NCBI GenBank assembly: GCA_019245555.1
Contig: JAFARH010000133.1
Coordinates: 1-8,112 of the forward strand
Origin: Betaproteobacteria bacterium
Lineage (GTDB): Bacteria; Pseudomonadota; Gammaproteobacteria; Burkholderiales; SG8-39
Length of the DNA stretch: 8,112 nucleotides
Direction of reading: 5' to 3'
Part shown: positions 1 through 8,087 of the stretch, one piece after another
How the letters are laid out: the number at the start of each line of letters is the position of its first letter
Position numbering within the stretch: position 1 is the stretch's first letter
Made by a program: the position numbers and the translations under genes
Notes under the pieces: model-generated
The model's input: only the letters and a program-made list of their open reading frames with translations
The model's database searches: none
What the model was told of the DNA's origin: nothing

Positions 1-7
1 GCGTCAT
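1..7 (-). CDS. Start of the next minus-strand gene, probably rsmG (16S rRNA m7G methyltransferase), partial
   Basis: On the minus strand an ATG at 7-5 overlaps the TGA stop of mnmG (6-4) as ATGA, the classic four-base overlap of translationally coupled genes. The readable part encodes only Met-Thr, so the protein itself gives no identification. The guess of rsmG (gidB) rests on the conserved mnmG-rsmG-parA-parB order of proteobacteria and on the parS-like site nearby. No clear Shine-Dalgarno sequence precedes this ATG; the bases before it are an A-rich run inside the end of mnmG, so initiation would depend on ribosomes finishing mnmG. Confidence 0.5.
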
Positions 8-1842
8 GCCGTTTTTTTCTGCGACGGCTGCAAGCCCCTCTTCAAGTGCACCAACAACAGCGAAATCGCCGCCGGCGTGATTCCCGATATGCGCGAAGCC
101 TGCCCGATCGTCTCCGGACAATGCTGAGCTAGCTTCTGCTGCGCCTCGAAGGACAAGCCCCGCGCGGCTCGATAGTCGAAATCGGTAGGGTGGCTGAGCG
201 ATTCGAATTCGCGACGGCGCTCGATCTCCCGCTTCTGCCGCTCGATGTAGCCCTCGTACTTCGCCTGAATCTCCACCTGAGCCGCCACTTCCGCCGACAC
301 CGGCGCATTAGGAACCAAGCTCGCGTACGTTACCTCCGGTCGCCGTAGGACCTCTATAGCAAGCGACTTTTCATGAAAGCTTGCGCTCACAAACATGCTG
401 CCTAGTCGCTTGGTTTCCTGAGCGATTGCGTCCCGCTTCCGGTTGAACGCATCCCAGCGTCGATCGTCAACCAACCCCAGACGGCGCCCTGTCTCGGTGA
501 GGCGGAGATCCGCGTTGTCCTCACGCAGTTGCAGGCGGTACTCAGCGCGGCTCGTGAACATCCGATAAGGCTCGGATACACCACGCGTAACCAGGTCGTC
601 GACCAGCACCCCGAGGTACGCCTCATCTCGCGCCGGCGACCAAGGGGCTTCGCCCTTTGAACTGAGCGCGGCATTCAGTCCTGCCAGGAGTCCTTGGGCT
701 GCTGCTTCTTCGTAGCCGGTCGTGCCGTTGATCTGGCCGGCGAAGTAAAGCCCCCGAATCGACTTCGTCTCGAGGGAGGCGTGAAGGTTTCGCGGGTCGA
801 AGTAGTCGTATTCGATCGCATAGCCCGGCCGAACGAGGTGCGCGCTTTCCAGGCCGCGGATCGAATGGACGAGCTCCAGCTGCACGTCGAACGGCAGGCT
901 CGTCGAAATGCCGTTGGGGTAGAGCTCCTGCGTCGAGAGGCTCTCTGGCTCGAGGAAGATCTGGTGGCTCGTCTTCGAGGCGAAACGATGGATCTTGTCT
1001 TCGATCGATGGGCAGTAGCGCGGACCGACGCCTTGGATAGCGCCCGTGAACATGGGGGACCGGTCGAGGGCGCCCCGGATGATCTCGTGGGTGCGCTCGT
1101 TGGTATGCGTGATCCAGCAAGGCAGCTGCTGCGGATGCATGCTGCGATCGCCAAGGAACGAGAACACCGGCTCCGGCGAATCGCCCGGCTGCACTTCCAT
1201 GAGCGTGAGATCGACGCTCCGCCGATCGATCCGGGGCGGGGTTCCAGTCTTGAGGCGCCCGACGGGCAGCTTTAGCTCGCGCAACCGGGCGGCAAGCGTA
1301 GTGGCGGCCGGCTCACCCGCGCGCCCTGCGGTGTGGCTCTGGAGCCCGACGTGGATCAGCCCGCCCAGGAATGTTCCCGTCGTGAGTACGACCGACCGAG
1401 CGCGGAATTCCAGGCCCATCTGGGTGCGGACGCCGACTGCGCGCTCGCCTTCGACGAGGACGTCATCGACCCCCTGCTGGAAGAGTTGGAGATTCGGCTG
1501 TGCCTCTAGCCTGCGTCGGATCGCGTGGCGGTATAGGACCCGGTCCGCCTGGGCCCTTGTGGCGCGCACGGCCGGCCCTTTCGAGGCATTGAGCGTACGG
1601 AACTGGATGCCGGCTTCGTCCGTGGCGATCGCCATCGCGCCGCCCAGAGCGTCGACTTCCTTCACTAGGTGACCTTTACCGATGCCGCCGATGGAGGGGT
1701 TGCAGGACATCTGACCTAAGGTCTCGATGCTGTGGGTCAGCAGCAGGGTACGTTGCCCCATGCGAGCGGCGGCGAGCGCGGCCTCCGTGCCGGCATGGCC
1801 GCCGCCGACGACAATGACGTCGAAATCCTCGGGAAACTTCAT
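4..1842 (-). CDS. mnmG: MnmG (GidA), FAD-dependent tRNA U34 carboxymethylaminomethyl-modifying subunit
   Basis: With MnmE, this protein adds the (carboxymethyl)aminomethyl group at C5 of wobble uridine 34 in a subset of tRNAs, using FAD and NADH in the cytosol. The 612-residue product begins with an FAD-binding Rossmann motif, GGGHAG at residues 13-18, followed by SCNPSIGG with Cys47 and by [10 protein letters not shown] with Cys277. Both cysteines fall at the numbers known for the E. coli enzyme. The C-terminal helical domain ends in [16 protein letters not shown], as usual for the family (E. coli is about 629 residues). The frame stays open upstream to 1935, with ATGs at 1914, 1926 and 1935, but that extension is basic, lacks family similarity and would make parS coding. 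I chose the ATG at 1842 because it restores family numbering, although it has no good ribosome binding site. The gene is intact and is separated from its partner mnmE by pckG and a transporter gene. Confidence 0.96.
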   Translation of the reverse strand: MKFPEDFDVIVVGGGHAGTEAALAAARMGQRTLLLTHSIETLGQMSCNPSIGGIGKGHLVKEVDALGGAMAIATDEAGIQFRTLNASKGPAVRATRAQADRVLYRHAIRRRLEAQPNLQLFQQGVDDVLVEGERAVGVRTQMGLEFRARSVVLTTGTFLGGLIHVGLQSHTAGRAGEPAATTLAARLRELKLPVGRLKTGTPPRIDRRSVDLTLMEVQPGDSPEPVFSFLGDRSMHPQQLPCWITHTNERTHEIIRGALDRSPMFTGAIQGVGPRYCPSIEDKIHRFASKTSHQIFLEPESLSTQELYPNGISTSLPFDVQLELVHSIRGLESAHLVRPGYAIEYDYFDPRNLHASLETKSIRGLYFAGQINGTTGYEEAAAQGLLAGLNAALSSKGEAPWSPARDEAYLGVLVDDLVTRGVSEPYRMFTSRAEYRLQLREDNADLRLTETGRRLGLVDDRRWDAFNRKRDAIAQETKRLGSMFVSASFHEKSLAIEVLRRPEVTYASLVPNAPVSAEVAAQVEIQAKYEGYIERQKREIERRREFESLSHPTDFDYRAARGLSFEAQQKLAQHCPETIGQASRISGITPAAISLLLVHLKRGLQPSQKKTA

Positions 1843-1893
1843 GGGGTGGCGAATTTTACGCGAGCGCGATTTGGCGGGGGAACGCGGGCGCGA

Positions 1894-1909
1894 CGTTTCA
1901 CGTGGAACA
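1894..1909. promoter_or_regulatory. parS: parS-like centromere site (ParB binding)
   Basis: The minus strand reads TGTTCCACGTGAAACG. This matches the chromosomal parS consensus TGTTNCACGTGAAACA at 15 of 16 positions; only the last base differs. The plus-strand core GTTTCACGTGGAAC (1895-1908) is an imperfect palindrome centred on CACGTG. ParB-CTP clamps load at such sites and spread along DNA, and ParA then moves the origin region. The site lies in the spacer between mnmG and the divergent transporter gene. The gene order suggests that parA-parB lies a short way to the left. A 16-base match this close in this context is unlikely to be chance. I see no second copy in the window. Confidence 0.88.
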
Positions 1910-1922
1910 TCCATAGGATAAT
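1895..1922 (+). promoter_or_regulatory. Candidate sigma-70 promoter of the MFS gene, overlapping parS
   Basis: A GATAAT hexamer at 1917-1922 matches the -10 consensus at five of six positions and lies 24 bases before the transporter ATG. At 16-base spacing the -35 position is GTTTCA (1895-1900), a weak three-of-six match that is itself part of the parS core. The same AT-rich patch read on the minus strand (TATCCT, 1920-1915) could serve as a poor -10 for mnmG, so the spacer may hold back-to-back promoters. This rests only on hexamer matching. Confidence 0.35.
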
Positions 1923-1927
1923 TCATT

Positions 1928-1942
1928 TGCTGCACCGCAGCA
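1928..1942. repeat. Short perfect inverted repeat before the MFS start
   Basis: TGCTGC (1928-1933) and GCAGCA (1937-1942) form a perfect six-base stem with a three-base loop, ending four bases before the MFS ATG. It occupies the place where a Shine-Dalgarno sequence would be expected, and none is seen there. It could fold in the 5' leader of the transporter mRNA or be an operator between the divergent genes. A six-base stem can also arise by chance. Confidence 0.3.
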
Positions 1943-1946
1943 CAAG

Positions 1947-3125
1947 ATGATCTCGCTTGTCAAATACAAGCTCGTCTTCGCCTCGCCCGGTCTCGGCTAT
2001 CTCTTCGCCGCTTCCATCATCGGACGGCTGCCAATCGGGATGAGCGGGCTCTCGATTCTGCTACTCGTGCAGGGCGCGAGCGAATCGTTTGCCACCGGAG
2101 GAGCGGCAACCGGTTGCTTTGTGGCCGGGCTGGCGCTCGTTGCGCCCGTGCTCGGTCGAATCATCGACCGCTATGGACCTTGGGTGGTGCTGATCACGAG
2201 CGCTGTCCTCTTTCCTGCTTGGCTTGTTGCGCTGGTTGCTGCCGTCTCGGCAGAAACATCTTTGCTCACGGTGGCGTTGTGCGCGGCCGCCGCAGGCGCG
2301 TGCTTTCCTCCGATCACCGTGTGCGTGCGCACGTTCCTGCGCCAGCACTTCGGCGACGATCCCTTGCTTACGACGGCGTATTCGCTCGATTCCGTTCTGA
2401 TCGAGACGATCTTCATCGTCGGTCCGATGCTCGTGGCGCTTTTTGTCGCCGTCGCGTCTCCGCGGTTCGCCATCTGGTTCGCGGCAGCATGCGGATTCAT
2501 AGGCGTATTTCTCTTCCTGCGGTCCGGGGCAATGCGCGAGTGGCGGATCGAGGCCCGCACGCGCGGCACGTTGCTTGGACCACTTGCGCAAAGGCGCTTC
2601 GGGGCTCTCATCGTCATCGTTGTCTGCTACGCAATCGCTTTCGGCCTGACGGAACTCGGTGCAACCGCTTATGCGAATGAGGCTGGCCGCCCGGCGCTAG
2701 CGGGCGTGTTTCTCGGCCTGATGAGCGCCGGGAGCGCGTTCGGCGGGCTTGCGTATGGCAGCGCGCACTGGCATGCGCCTTTGCTGCGTCAGTTCAGCGC
2801 GACGCTCGCGATCATGGGCGTCGGTCTCCTAGTACTGGCTGCGCCATGGTCGCAGTTGGTTTTCTCGCTGCTCTGCATATTCGCCGGCGTGGTGATGGCG
2901 CCGGCGCTCATCATTCAATCGATGATCGTGGCGAAGACGGCGAAGCCCGAGCACACGACCGAGGCATTCACTTGGTCGTCGAGCGCGCTGCTCGGGGGCG
3001 TAGGGCTCGGCATGGGATTCGGCGGAGTCCTGGTCGAGACCTGGCACTCGCCCGCCTCGTTTGCAGCAGCCGGCGCCGCGGCGTTACTCGCGGCGATCGG
3101 AGCTATTTGGCTATCGCGCCGCTAG
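1947..3125 (+). CDS. Major facilitator superfamily transporter, substrate unknown
   Basis: The 392-residue product is very hydrophobic, and I count about twelve membrane segments, roughly at residues 18-41, 48-70, 77-99, 105-127, 148-170, 173-192, 218-238, 249-271, 284-300, 303-329, 342-364 and 370-389. GRIIDRYG at 70-77, in the loop after segment 2, fits MFS signature motif A (GxxxDRxG). A basic cytoplasmic stretch around 194-217 ([10 protein letters not shown]) separates the two six-helix halves. Length and layout are normal for an MFS secondary carrier in the inner membrane. Nothing in the sequence fixes the substrate, and neighbours mnmG and pckG do not suggest one. The ATG at 1947 is chosen because it lies just before the first helix; it has no evident ribosome binding site. 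The gene is divergent from mnmG and convergent with pckG, whose stop codon it overlaps. Confidence 0.85.
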   Translation: MISLVKYKLVFASPGLGYLFAASIIGRLPIGMSGLSILLLVQGASESFATGGAATGCFVAGLALVAPVLGRIIDRYGPWVVLITSAVLFPAWLVALVAAVSAETSLLTVALCAAAAGACFPPITVCVRTFLRQHFGDDPLLTTAYSLDSVLIETIFIVGPMLVALFVAVASPRFAIWFAAACGFIGVFLFLRSGAMREWRIEARTRGTLLGPLAQRRFGALIVIVVCYAIAFGLTELGATAYANEAGRPALAGVFLGLMSAGSAFGGLAYGSAHWHAPLLRQFSATLAIMGVGLLVLAAPWSQLVFSLLCIFAGVVMAPALIIQSMIVAKTAKPEHTTEAFTWSSSALLGGVGLGMGFGGVLVETWHSPASFAAAGAAALLAAIGAIWLSRR

Positions 3126-4969
3126 GCGCCGAGCTTCTGGTGCAGCTGGCCGCGCCGCGTATCGAGAGCCTTGGGCAGGTGGTTGCCCAGCTTCTCGAAC
3201 AACTCGTCGTGCGACTTCAACTCATCGCGCCAAGCCGACTTGTCGATGCTCGTCAGCTCGGCGTACTGGGAGCGTGACACCTTCTCGAGGCCCTTCCAGT
3301 TCAGGTCCTCGAAGCGCGGCATCGTGCCAAGCGGCGTATCCGTGCCCTTGCCCTTGCCTTGCACGCGTTCAACAACCCATTGCAGCACGCGCATGTTCTC
3401 GCCAAATCCCGGCCAGATGAACTTGCCCTGCGCATCGCGACGGAACCAGTTGACGCGGAAGATGCGCGGCGGCTGCTTGACCGCGCGGCCCATCTTCAGC
3501 CAATGGTTGAAGTAGTCGCCCATGTTGTAGCCACAGAAGGCGAGCATCGCCATCGGATCGCGGCGTACGACGCCGACCTTCCCGGTAATCGCGGCGGTTG
3601 TCTCTGAGCCAAGTGTCGCGGCCAGGTAGACGCCCTCTTCCCAGCTCGGCGCCTCTACGATGAGCGGCACGGTTGAAGAACGGCGTCCTCCGAAGAGGAA
3701 TGCGGCGATCGGCACGCCTTGCGGATCCTCCCACTTGGGATCCATCGACGGGCATTGGCTCGCGAACACGGTGAAGCGCGCGTTCGGGTGCGCGGCGAGG
3801 CGGCCCTTCTTGCCGTCCTCTGGTGTCCAGGGCTTGCCCTGCCAATCGGTGAGCTTCGCCGGCGGTTGGTCCGTCATGCCTTCCCACCACACGTCGCCCT
3901 CGGGTGTGAGCGCGACATTGGTGAAGACGACGTTCTCGCGCAGCATGCGCATCGCATTCGGGTTCGTGTGCTCGGAGGTACCCGGTGCGACGCCGAAGAG
4001 CCCGTATTCGGGATTGATCGCGTAGAAGCGACCATCCTTGCCCGGCTTGATCCAGGCGATGTCCTCGCCGATCGTCGTGACCTTCCAACCACTGAGCGGT
4101 GCTGGCGGAATGAGCATCGCGAGATTCGTCTTGCCGCAGGCGGACGGAAAAGCCGCGGCGACATAGCTCTTCTCGCCTGAAGGCGCCTCGATGCCGAGGA
4201 TCAGCATGTGCTCCGCGAGCCAACCTTCGTCACGCGCCATTACTGAAGCGATGCGCAATGCGAGGCACTTCTTGCCGAGAAGCGCGTTACCGCCATAGCC
4301 CGACCCGAACGACCAGATCTCGCGCGTCTCCGGGAAATGAACGATCCACTTCTCTTTCTCATTCGACGGCCATGCAACATCCTTGGCCCCGGCCGTGAGC
4401 GGTGCGCCGACGGAATGTACGCACGGCACGAACTTCCCGTTCTCGCCGAGCCAGTCGACGACCGCGCGTCCCATGCGGGTCATGATCCGCATGCTTACCG
4501 CGACATAGGGAGAATCCGTGATCTCGACGCCGATCTGCGCGATGTGCGAGCCGATCGGTCCCATGGAGAAGGGCACCACGTACATCGTGCGGCCGCGCAT
4601 GCAGCCGGTGAAGAGCCTGTCGAGCGTGCTGCGCATCTCACGAGGCTCAACCCAATTGTTGGTCGGACCGGCGTCTTCCTTGGAGCCGCTACAGATGAAG
4701 GTGCGCTCTTCCATTCGCGCCACATCGCTTGGATGCGATCGGGCGAGAAACGAATTCGGACGCAGCTTCTGGTTCAGGCGGATGAAGGTTCCCTTGGCCA
4801 CCAGCTCTTCGCACAGGCGGTCGTACTCGGCCTGCGAGCCATCGCACCACACGATGCGCTCCGGCTTGGTCAGCGCTGCGATCTCCGATACCCACTGTCG
4901 GAGACCCGGGTGCCGTACCCAAGCCGGTGCGTTCGATTGGTCCGTGGTGCCGGTTGCGGGAGCGTTCAT
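3122..4969 (-). CDS. pckG: Phosphoenolpyruvate carboxykinase, GTP-dependent
   Basis: This cytosolic enzyme interconverts oxaloacetate and phosphoenolpyruvate with GTP/GDP and CO2, the entry step of gluconeogenesis from TCA intermediates. The 615-residue product has the GTP-class hallmarks. The P-loop [11 protein letters not shown] lies near 272-282, with the reactive active-site Cys278. A kinase-2 type segment TTIGEDIAW lies at 298-306 with metal ligand Asp303, and the expected partners Lys234 and His254 lie upstream. [14 protein letters not shown] runs from 221 to 234. The guanine-pocket segment [11 protein letters not shown] lies at 517-527. Length is typical of the GTP family and longer than most ATP-type (pckA) enzymes. 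A TTG at 4984 is also in frame, but the ATG at 4969 is preceded by GGAG nine bases upstream, which decides the start. The gene is on the same strand as mnmE but separated by 168 bases with its own likely promoter, and it meets the MFS gene tail to tail. Confidence 0.97.
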   Translation of the reverse strand: MNAPATGTTDQSNAPAWVRHPGLRQWVSEIAALTKPERIVWCDGSQAEYDRLCEELVAKGTFIRLNQKLRPNSFLARSHPSDVARMEERTFICSGSKEDAGPTNNWVEPREMRSTLDRLFTGCMRGRTMYVVPFSMGPIGSHIAQIGVEITDSPYVAVSMRIMTRMGRAVVDWLGENGKFVPCVHSVGAPLTAGAKDVAWPSNEKEKWIVHFPETREIWSFGSGYGGNALLGKKCLALRIASVMARDEGWLAEHMLILGIEAPSGEKSYVAAAFPSACGKTNLAMLIPPAPLSGWKVTTIGEDIAWIKPGKDGRFYAINPEYGLFGVAPGTSEHTNPNAMRMLRENVVFTNVALTPEGDVWWEGMTDQPPAKLTDWQGKPWTPEDGKKGRLAAHPNARFTVFASQCPSMDPKWEDPQGVPIAAFLFGGRRSSTVPLIVEAPSWEEGVYLAATLGSETTAAITGKVGVVRRDPMAMLAFCGYNMGDYFNHWLKMGRAVKQPPRIFRVNWFRRDAQGKFIWPGFGENMRVLQWVVERVQGKGKGTDTPLGTMPRFEDLNWKGLEKVSRSQYAELTSIDKSAWRDELKSHDELFEKLGNHLPKALDTRRGQLHQKLGA

Positions 4970-4978
4970 CTGCACTGA

Positions 4979-4982
4979 CTCC
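4979..4982 (-). promoter_or_regulatory. Ribosome binding site of pckG
   Basis: The minus strand reads GGAG nine bases before the ATG at 4969. It overlaps the alternative in-frame TTG (4984-4982), which argues that the TTG is part of the binding site and not the start codon. The site follows directly after the T-rich tail of the terminator-like hairpin. Confidence 0.75.
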
Positions 4983-5011
4983 AAAAACTCAAAAGCCCAG
5001 CGAGGCTGGGC
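4983..5011 (-). terminator. Terminator-like hairpin in the pckG leader (mnmE terminator or attenuator)
   Basis: On the minus strand GCCCAGC, loop CTC, GCTGGGC (5011-4995) gives a perfect seven-base GC-rich stem, extendable by one G-T pair. It is followed at once by TTTTGAGTTTTT (4994-4983). This is the form of an intrinsic terminator. It would end transcripts coming from yidD-yidC-mnmE, but it lies downstream of every promoter I can propose for pckG and touches the pckG ribosome binding site, so it may also limit pckG transcription. The U tract is interrupted by GAG, so efficiency may be partial. Confidence 0.7.
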
Positions 5012-5042
5012 CGTTGGAATGGGTGATGAATCAGGGGGACCG

Positions 5043-5051
5043 ATTCTAGCA
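5043..5051 (-). promoter_or_regulatory. Candidate extended -10 promoter of pckG
   Basis: The minus strand reads TGCTAGAAT, an extended -10 element (TGn followed by TAGAAT, five of six to TATAAT). No good -35 hexamer lies at the usual distance, which is common for extended -10 promoters. Transcription would start near 5036, giving a leader of about 65 bases that includes the terminator-like hairpin. The left edge of the inverted repeat at 5049-5077 overlaps the TG part. Confidence 0.45.
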
Positions 5052-5077
5052 CCGGGGTACGGAAACCACCCCCGTGC
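5049..5077. repeat. Imperfect inverted repeat upstream of pckG, possible operator
   Basis: On the minus strand GCACGGGGGT and ACCCCGGTGC flank a nine-base loop. Nine of ten positions pair, with one G-G mismatch at the fifth. There is no T tract after either arm, so it is not an intrinsic terminator. It covers the spacer and -35 zone of the extended -10 promoter, where a repressor or activator site would act, or it could fold in RNA made from the candidate promoter further upstream. No known operator is recognised. Confidence 0.45.
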
Positions 5078-5087
5078 CGTCTAGCTC

Positions 5088-5115
5088 GCTATACCGGTAA
5101 CTAGATATATTTCAA
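5088..5115 (-). promoter_or_regulatory. Second candidate promoter upstream of pckG
   Basis: On the minus strand TTGAAA (5115-5110, five of six to the -35 consensus) is followed after 16 bases by TATAGC (5093-5088, four of six to the -10). It lies just after the mnmE stop, in the most AT-rich part of the spacer. If used, the leader would be about 110 bases and carry both the 5049-5077 repeat and the terminator-like hairpin. The prediction is by hexamer match only. Confidence 0.35.
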
Positions 5116-5137
5116 TGACTTAAGTCTGGCGAAATGC

Positions 5138-6451
5138 TTACTTCCCGATGCAGAACCGGCCAAAGATTTCGCCTAGCAAGTCGTCGGCGGTGAATGCACC
5201 GGTAATCGCCGAGAGGGATTCGTGCGCAAGGCGAAGCTCCTCGGCAAAGAGCTCCCAACGCGCCTTTTCAGCGGTTGCGCGAACGAGGTGCTCCTTCGCG
5301 GCAGTAAGAGCGCGGAGATGGCGCTCTCGCGCCAGAAATACCGACTCGCCGGTGCTCGACCAGCCGGCGGCCCGCACAATTGCTTCGCGCAAGTCGGGAA
5401 CACCTTGGCCGGTCTTCGCCGAAACCGCGATCGCACCTTTCGGCGGCACAAAGCCCGGTCGCAGGTCTGTCTTGTTATAGACGTCGATCCGCTGCGCTGT
5501 CGACGCAACCGCGGCAGTTCCTGCGGTGGCATCGTGGACGGCAAGAACGACATCGGCGCGCTCGAGCTCCGACCGGGTGCGCGCAATACCGAGCTTCTCC
5601 ACTTCATCGGCTGACTCACGCAATCCCGCGGTGTCGACCAACACAACCGCAACGCCATCGATATGGATCGTCTCGCGCAGGGCGTCGCGGGTGGTGCCGG
5701 GAATCGGCGTGACGATTGCCCGCTCTGCGCCGGCGAGGCGATTGAGCAGGCTGGACTTGCCGACATTGGGCGCTCCGGCCAGGACGACATACACGCCGCT
5801 TCGAAGCAAGCTGCCCTGCTTGCTCCGCGCAAGAACATCGTCCACGGCGGCCTGAATGCTGACCAACCGCTTGGCAGCATCGTCGCGATGAATGCCGTCG
5901 AGCTCCTCTTCCGGGAAGTCGAGCTGCGCTTCCGTCAGCGCGCGAAGTTCGACGAGTTGGCTAAGCAGTGCATCTATGGCAGCGGAAAACTCGCCGCTGA
6001 GCGAACGGAGTGCGCTGCGCGCGGCTTCCTGACTCGAAGCATCGATGAGATCGGCGACGGCCTCCGCCTGCGCGAGGTCGAGCCGCCCCTCGAGAAAGGC
6101 ACGCCGAGTAAATTCGCCCGGCCCCGCGAGCCGCGCGCCCGCATCGAGGCACGCCGACAGCAGCATGCCCAGCACGACCGGTCCCCCATGTCCCTGTAGC
6201 TCGAGCACGGCTTCGCCGGTGTAGGAGTGCGGCGCCGGAAAGTAGACCGCGATCCCTTCGTCGATCGCCGCGCCCCTCGCGTCGCTAAAGCGCGCCAGCG
6301 TCGCCGCTCGTGCCGGCGGAACGCTGCCGATCACTTGCGCAGCGATCTGGGGGACTTGCGGGCCTGAGATGCGTACGACGCCGATGCCGCCGCGGCCGGG
6401 CGGCGTTGCTACCGCGGCGATCGTGTCGCGCTTGGAATCACCGCTTGGCAT
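5138..6451 (-). CDS. mnmE: MnmE (TrmE), tRNA U34-modifying GTPase
   Basis: This is the GTPase partner of MnmG in the wobble U34 modification of tRNA; its N-terminal domain binds the tetrahydrofolate that supplies the one-carbon unit. The 437-residue product opens with [22 protein letters not shown], the typical family start. The G domain shows G1 GAPNVGKS at 226-233, G2 TTRD at 253-256, G3 DTAG at 273-276, G4 NKTD at 326-329 and G5 SAK at 344-346. The protein ends in FCIGK, with the invariant C-terminal cysteine (Cys435) of the family. E. coli MnmE is about 454 residues, so length is normal. The ATG lies inside the end of yidC (14-base overlap) and has no clear ribosome binding site, which suggests translational coupling to yidC. 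Its partner gene mnmG lies about 3.3 kb away (stop 5138 to start 1842), beyond pckG and the transporter. Confidence 0.97.
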   Translation of the reverse strand: MPSGDSKRDTIAAVATPPGRGGIGVVRISGPQVPQIAAQVIGSVPPARAATLARFSDARGAAIDEGIAVYFPAPHSYTGEAVLELQGHGGPVVLGMLLSACLDAGARLAGPGEFTRRAFLEGRLDLAQAEAVADLIDASSQEAARSALRSLSGEFSAAIDALLSQLVELRALTEAQLDFPEEELDGIHRDDAAKRLVSIQAAVDDVLARSKQGSLLRSGVYVVLAGAPNVGKSSLLNRLAGAERAIVTPIPGTTRDALRETIHIDGVAVVLVDTAGLRESADEVEKLGIARTRSELERADVVLAVHDATAGTAAVASTAQRIDVYNKTDLRPGFVPPKGAIAVSAKTGQGVPDLREAIVRAAGWSSTGESVFLARERHLRALTAAKEHLVRATAEKARWELFAEELRLAHESLSAITGAFTADDLLGEIFGRFCIGK

Positions 6452-8087
6452 GGGCAGGCTTGTCGCGATCGAACATGCGCTGGATCTGCCATTGCTGGGC
6501 GATGGATAGGATGTTGTTGACGAGCCAGTAGAGGACGAGACCCGCTGGGAAGAAGAAGAAAAAGATGCTGAAGACGAAGGGCATGAACTGCATGACCTTT
6601 GCCTGCACCGGATCGGGCGGCGTCGGGTTCATGCGCGTTTGCAGCACCATCGTCACCGTCATCAGGATCGGCAGGATGAAATAAGGATCGAGCGCCGCCA
6701 GGTCGTGGATCCAGAGGATGAACGGAGCGTGGCGCAGTTCGATCGCGGCGAGCAGCACCCAGTAGAGCGCGATGAAGACCGGGATCTGCACGAGGATGGG
6801 AAAGCAGCCACCGAGCGGATTGATCTTCTCCGTCTTGTAGAGCTCCATCATCGCCTGGTTCATCTTGTTCCGGTCGTTCCCATACATCTCGCGAATCTTG
6901 GTGAGGCGGGGGGTGACGAGCTTCATCTTCGCCATCGACTTGTAGCTCGCTGCCGAAAGCGGGAAGAAGATGAGTTTGATCAGGACCGTGAGCAGGATGA
7001 TCGCCACGCCCCAGTTGCCGGTTAGGGAATGCAGGTGCTCCAGCAACCAGAAGAGCGGCCAAGCGATGATCGCGAGCCAGCCGTAGTCGACAACCAGATC
7101 GAGTCCAGGCGCAGCGGTTTCCAATCGACGCTTTTCCTGCGGCCCGGCGTAGAGCTCGACTTTCACATTGGTTGCCGCACCCGGTGCGAGGGTTACTGGG
7201 ACAAGCATGCGCCCGGCATAAGTCCCGTCCTGTCGCTTTTCCGTCACATAGTCACGTAACACGCCCTGCGGCTCGATCCACGCCGAAACAAAGTAGTGCT
7301 GCACCAAACCGAGCCATCCGTCCTTTGCTTCCTTTACGTGCTCGGCCTTGCCCTTGTCGAGGTCCGACGGGTGGACCTTCTGGTACTTGTGCTCTTCCGT
7401 GTATATGGAAAAGCCGGTGAAGCTCTGCGCGCCGAACGTCTCGGCAACTGTATTGCGATTGCCTTCGGGCTTGCCGTCGTGCGTCAGCTGGAAATAAGCG
7501 TACGTATTGACCGCGTTGCCGCTGCCGTTTTTCAGCTCGAGAGCTACGTCCACTACATAGCTGTTACGGTGGAAGGTATAGACCTTTTGCACCTGAACGC
7601 CGTCTTTGCCTTCGGCAGTAAGGCGGACCTCCACACTGTCGGATCCCGCCGCTAGCGTGCGCGGTCCGGGTTCTGCTTTCCATAAGGAGCGGTGATTGGG
7701 ACCGCCCTCGCCGGCAAGACCGCTCTGCGCCTCGTACTGGTGAGCGGGACTAATTAGGACGAAGTTCTTCTCCGGGTCGTTCGAGTCCTTGTGCTTCAGT
7801 AGCTCGAGCCGCTTTAGGCTGCCGCCACGCGTATCAATATCGGCGATGACGAGATCGGTCGTGACGCGAATGGTCTCGCCCGGCTCGGCCGAACCGGAGG
7901 TGGTTACTTGTCCAAGCGCCGAGACGGAGGGAGCCGGCCCTGCTTTTCCTTGCGGCGCAGTGGGGACCGCGGGCTGCGTGACCGCGACCGGCGCTGGCTT
8001 CGGACGATGCTCGCGCTCCCAAGCCTCCCAGAGCATGAGGACCGAGAAACCGAAGATGAAGAGAAGGATTAACCGCTGCGTATCCAT
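6438..8087 (-). CDS. yidC: YidC (Oxa1-family) membrane protein insertase
   Basis: This inner-membrane insertase places proteins into the membrane alone or with the Sec translocon. The 549-residue product (E. coli 548) starts with an N-terminal signal-anchor helix at about 5-20 and a Pro/Ala-rich linker (29-55). A large periplasmic beta domain follows, to about 325. The conserved core then has hydrophobic segments near 334-350, 357-377, 428-448, 467-484 and 500-523. Lys371 ([11 protein letters not shown]) is likely the positive residue of the hydrophilic groove, Arg366 in E. coli. The cytoplasmic segment carries [17 protein letters not shown], and [16 protein letters not shown] (415-430) is a family signature. 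The tail [10 protein letters not shown] is basic. An in-frame TTG precedes the ATG, but MDTQR matches the family start (MDSQR in E. coli), and the ATG shares its A with the yidD stop. Cotranscription with yidD and mnmE is likely. Confidence 0.97.
   Translation of the reverse strand: MDTQRLILLFIFGFSVLMLWEAWEREHRPKPAPVAVTQPAVPTAPQGKAGPAPSVSALGQVTTSGSAEPGETIRVTTDLVIADIDTRGGSLKRLELLKHKDSNDPEKNFVLISPAHQYEAQSGLAGEGGPNHRSLWKAEPGPRTLAAGSDSVEVRLTAEGKDGVQVQKVYTFHRNSYVVDVALELKNGSGNAVNTYAYFQLTHDGKPEGNRNTVAETFGAQSFTGFSIYTEEHKYQKVHPSDLDKGKAEHVKEAKDGWLGLVQHYFVSAWIEPQGVLRDYVTEKRQDGTYAGRMLVPVTLAPGAATNVKVELYAGPQEKRRLETAAPGLDLVVDYGWLAIIAWPLFWLLEHLHSLTGNWGVAIILLTVLIKLIFFPLSAASYKSMAKMKLVTPRLTKIREMYGNDRNKMNQAMMELYKTEKINPLGGCFPILVQIPVFIALYWVLLAAIELRHAPFILWIHDLAALDPYFILPILMTVTMVLQTRMNPTPPDPVQAKVMQFMPFVFSIFFFFFPAGLVLYWLVNNILSIAQQWQIQRMFDRDKPAHAKR

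Noticed and set aside
694..1275. Long open frame on the plus strand opposite mnmG
   Set aside because: It lies wholly antisense to a strongly conserved gene, its translation is Arg-rich without family motifs, and such frames are common in GC-rich DNA.
1912..1920. TTATCC-like string in the mnmG/MFS spacer as a possible DnaA box
   Set aside because: The minus strand reads TTATCCTAT, which matches only the first six bases of TTATCCACA; there is no cluster of boxes nearby, so oriC is not in this spacer.
3070..3115. GC-rich seven-base stem near the end of the MFS gene as a terminator for pckG
   Set aside because: It is within Ala-rich coding sequence, where such complementarity is expected, and lacks a following T tract.
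3369..4223. 284-codon frame on the minus strand within pckG
   Set aside because: It is a frame-shifted shadow of pckG; the pckG frame carries every family motif over this whole stretch.
5117..5126. Perfect ten-base palindrome GACTTAAGTC just after mnmE
   Set aside because: It is short, does not extend on either side, has no T tract and does not fit a known operator; chance is a sufficient explanation.
5663..6199. Long open frame on the plus strand opposite mnmE
   Set aside because: It is a shadow of mnmE codon bias, with no recognisable domain or ribosome binding site.
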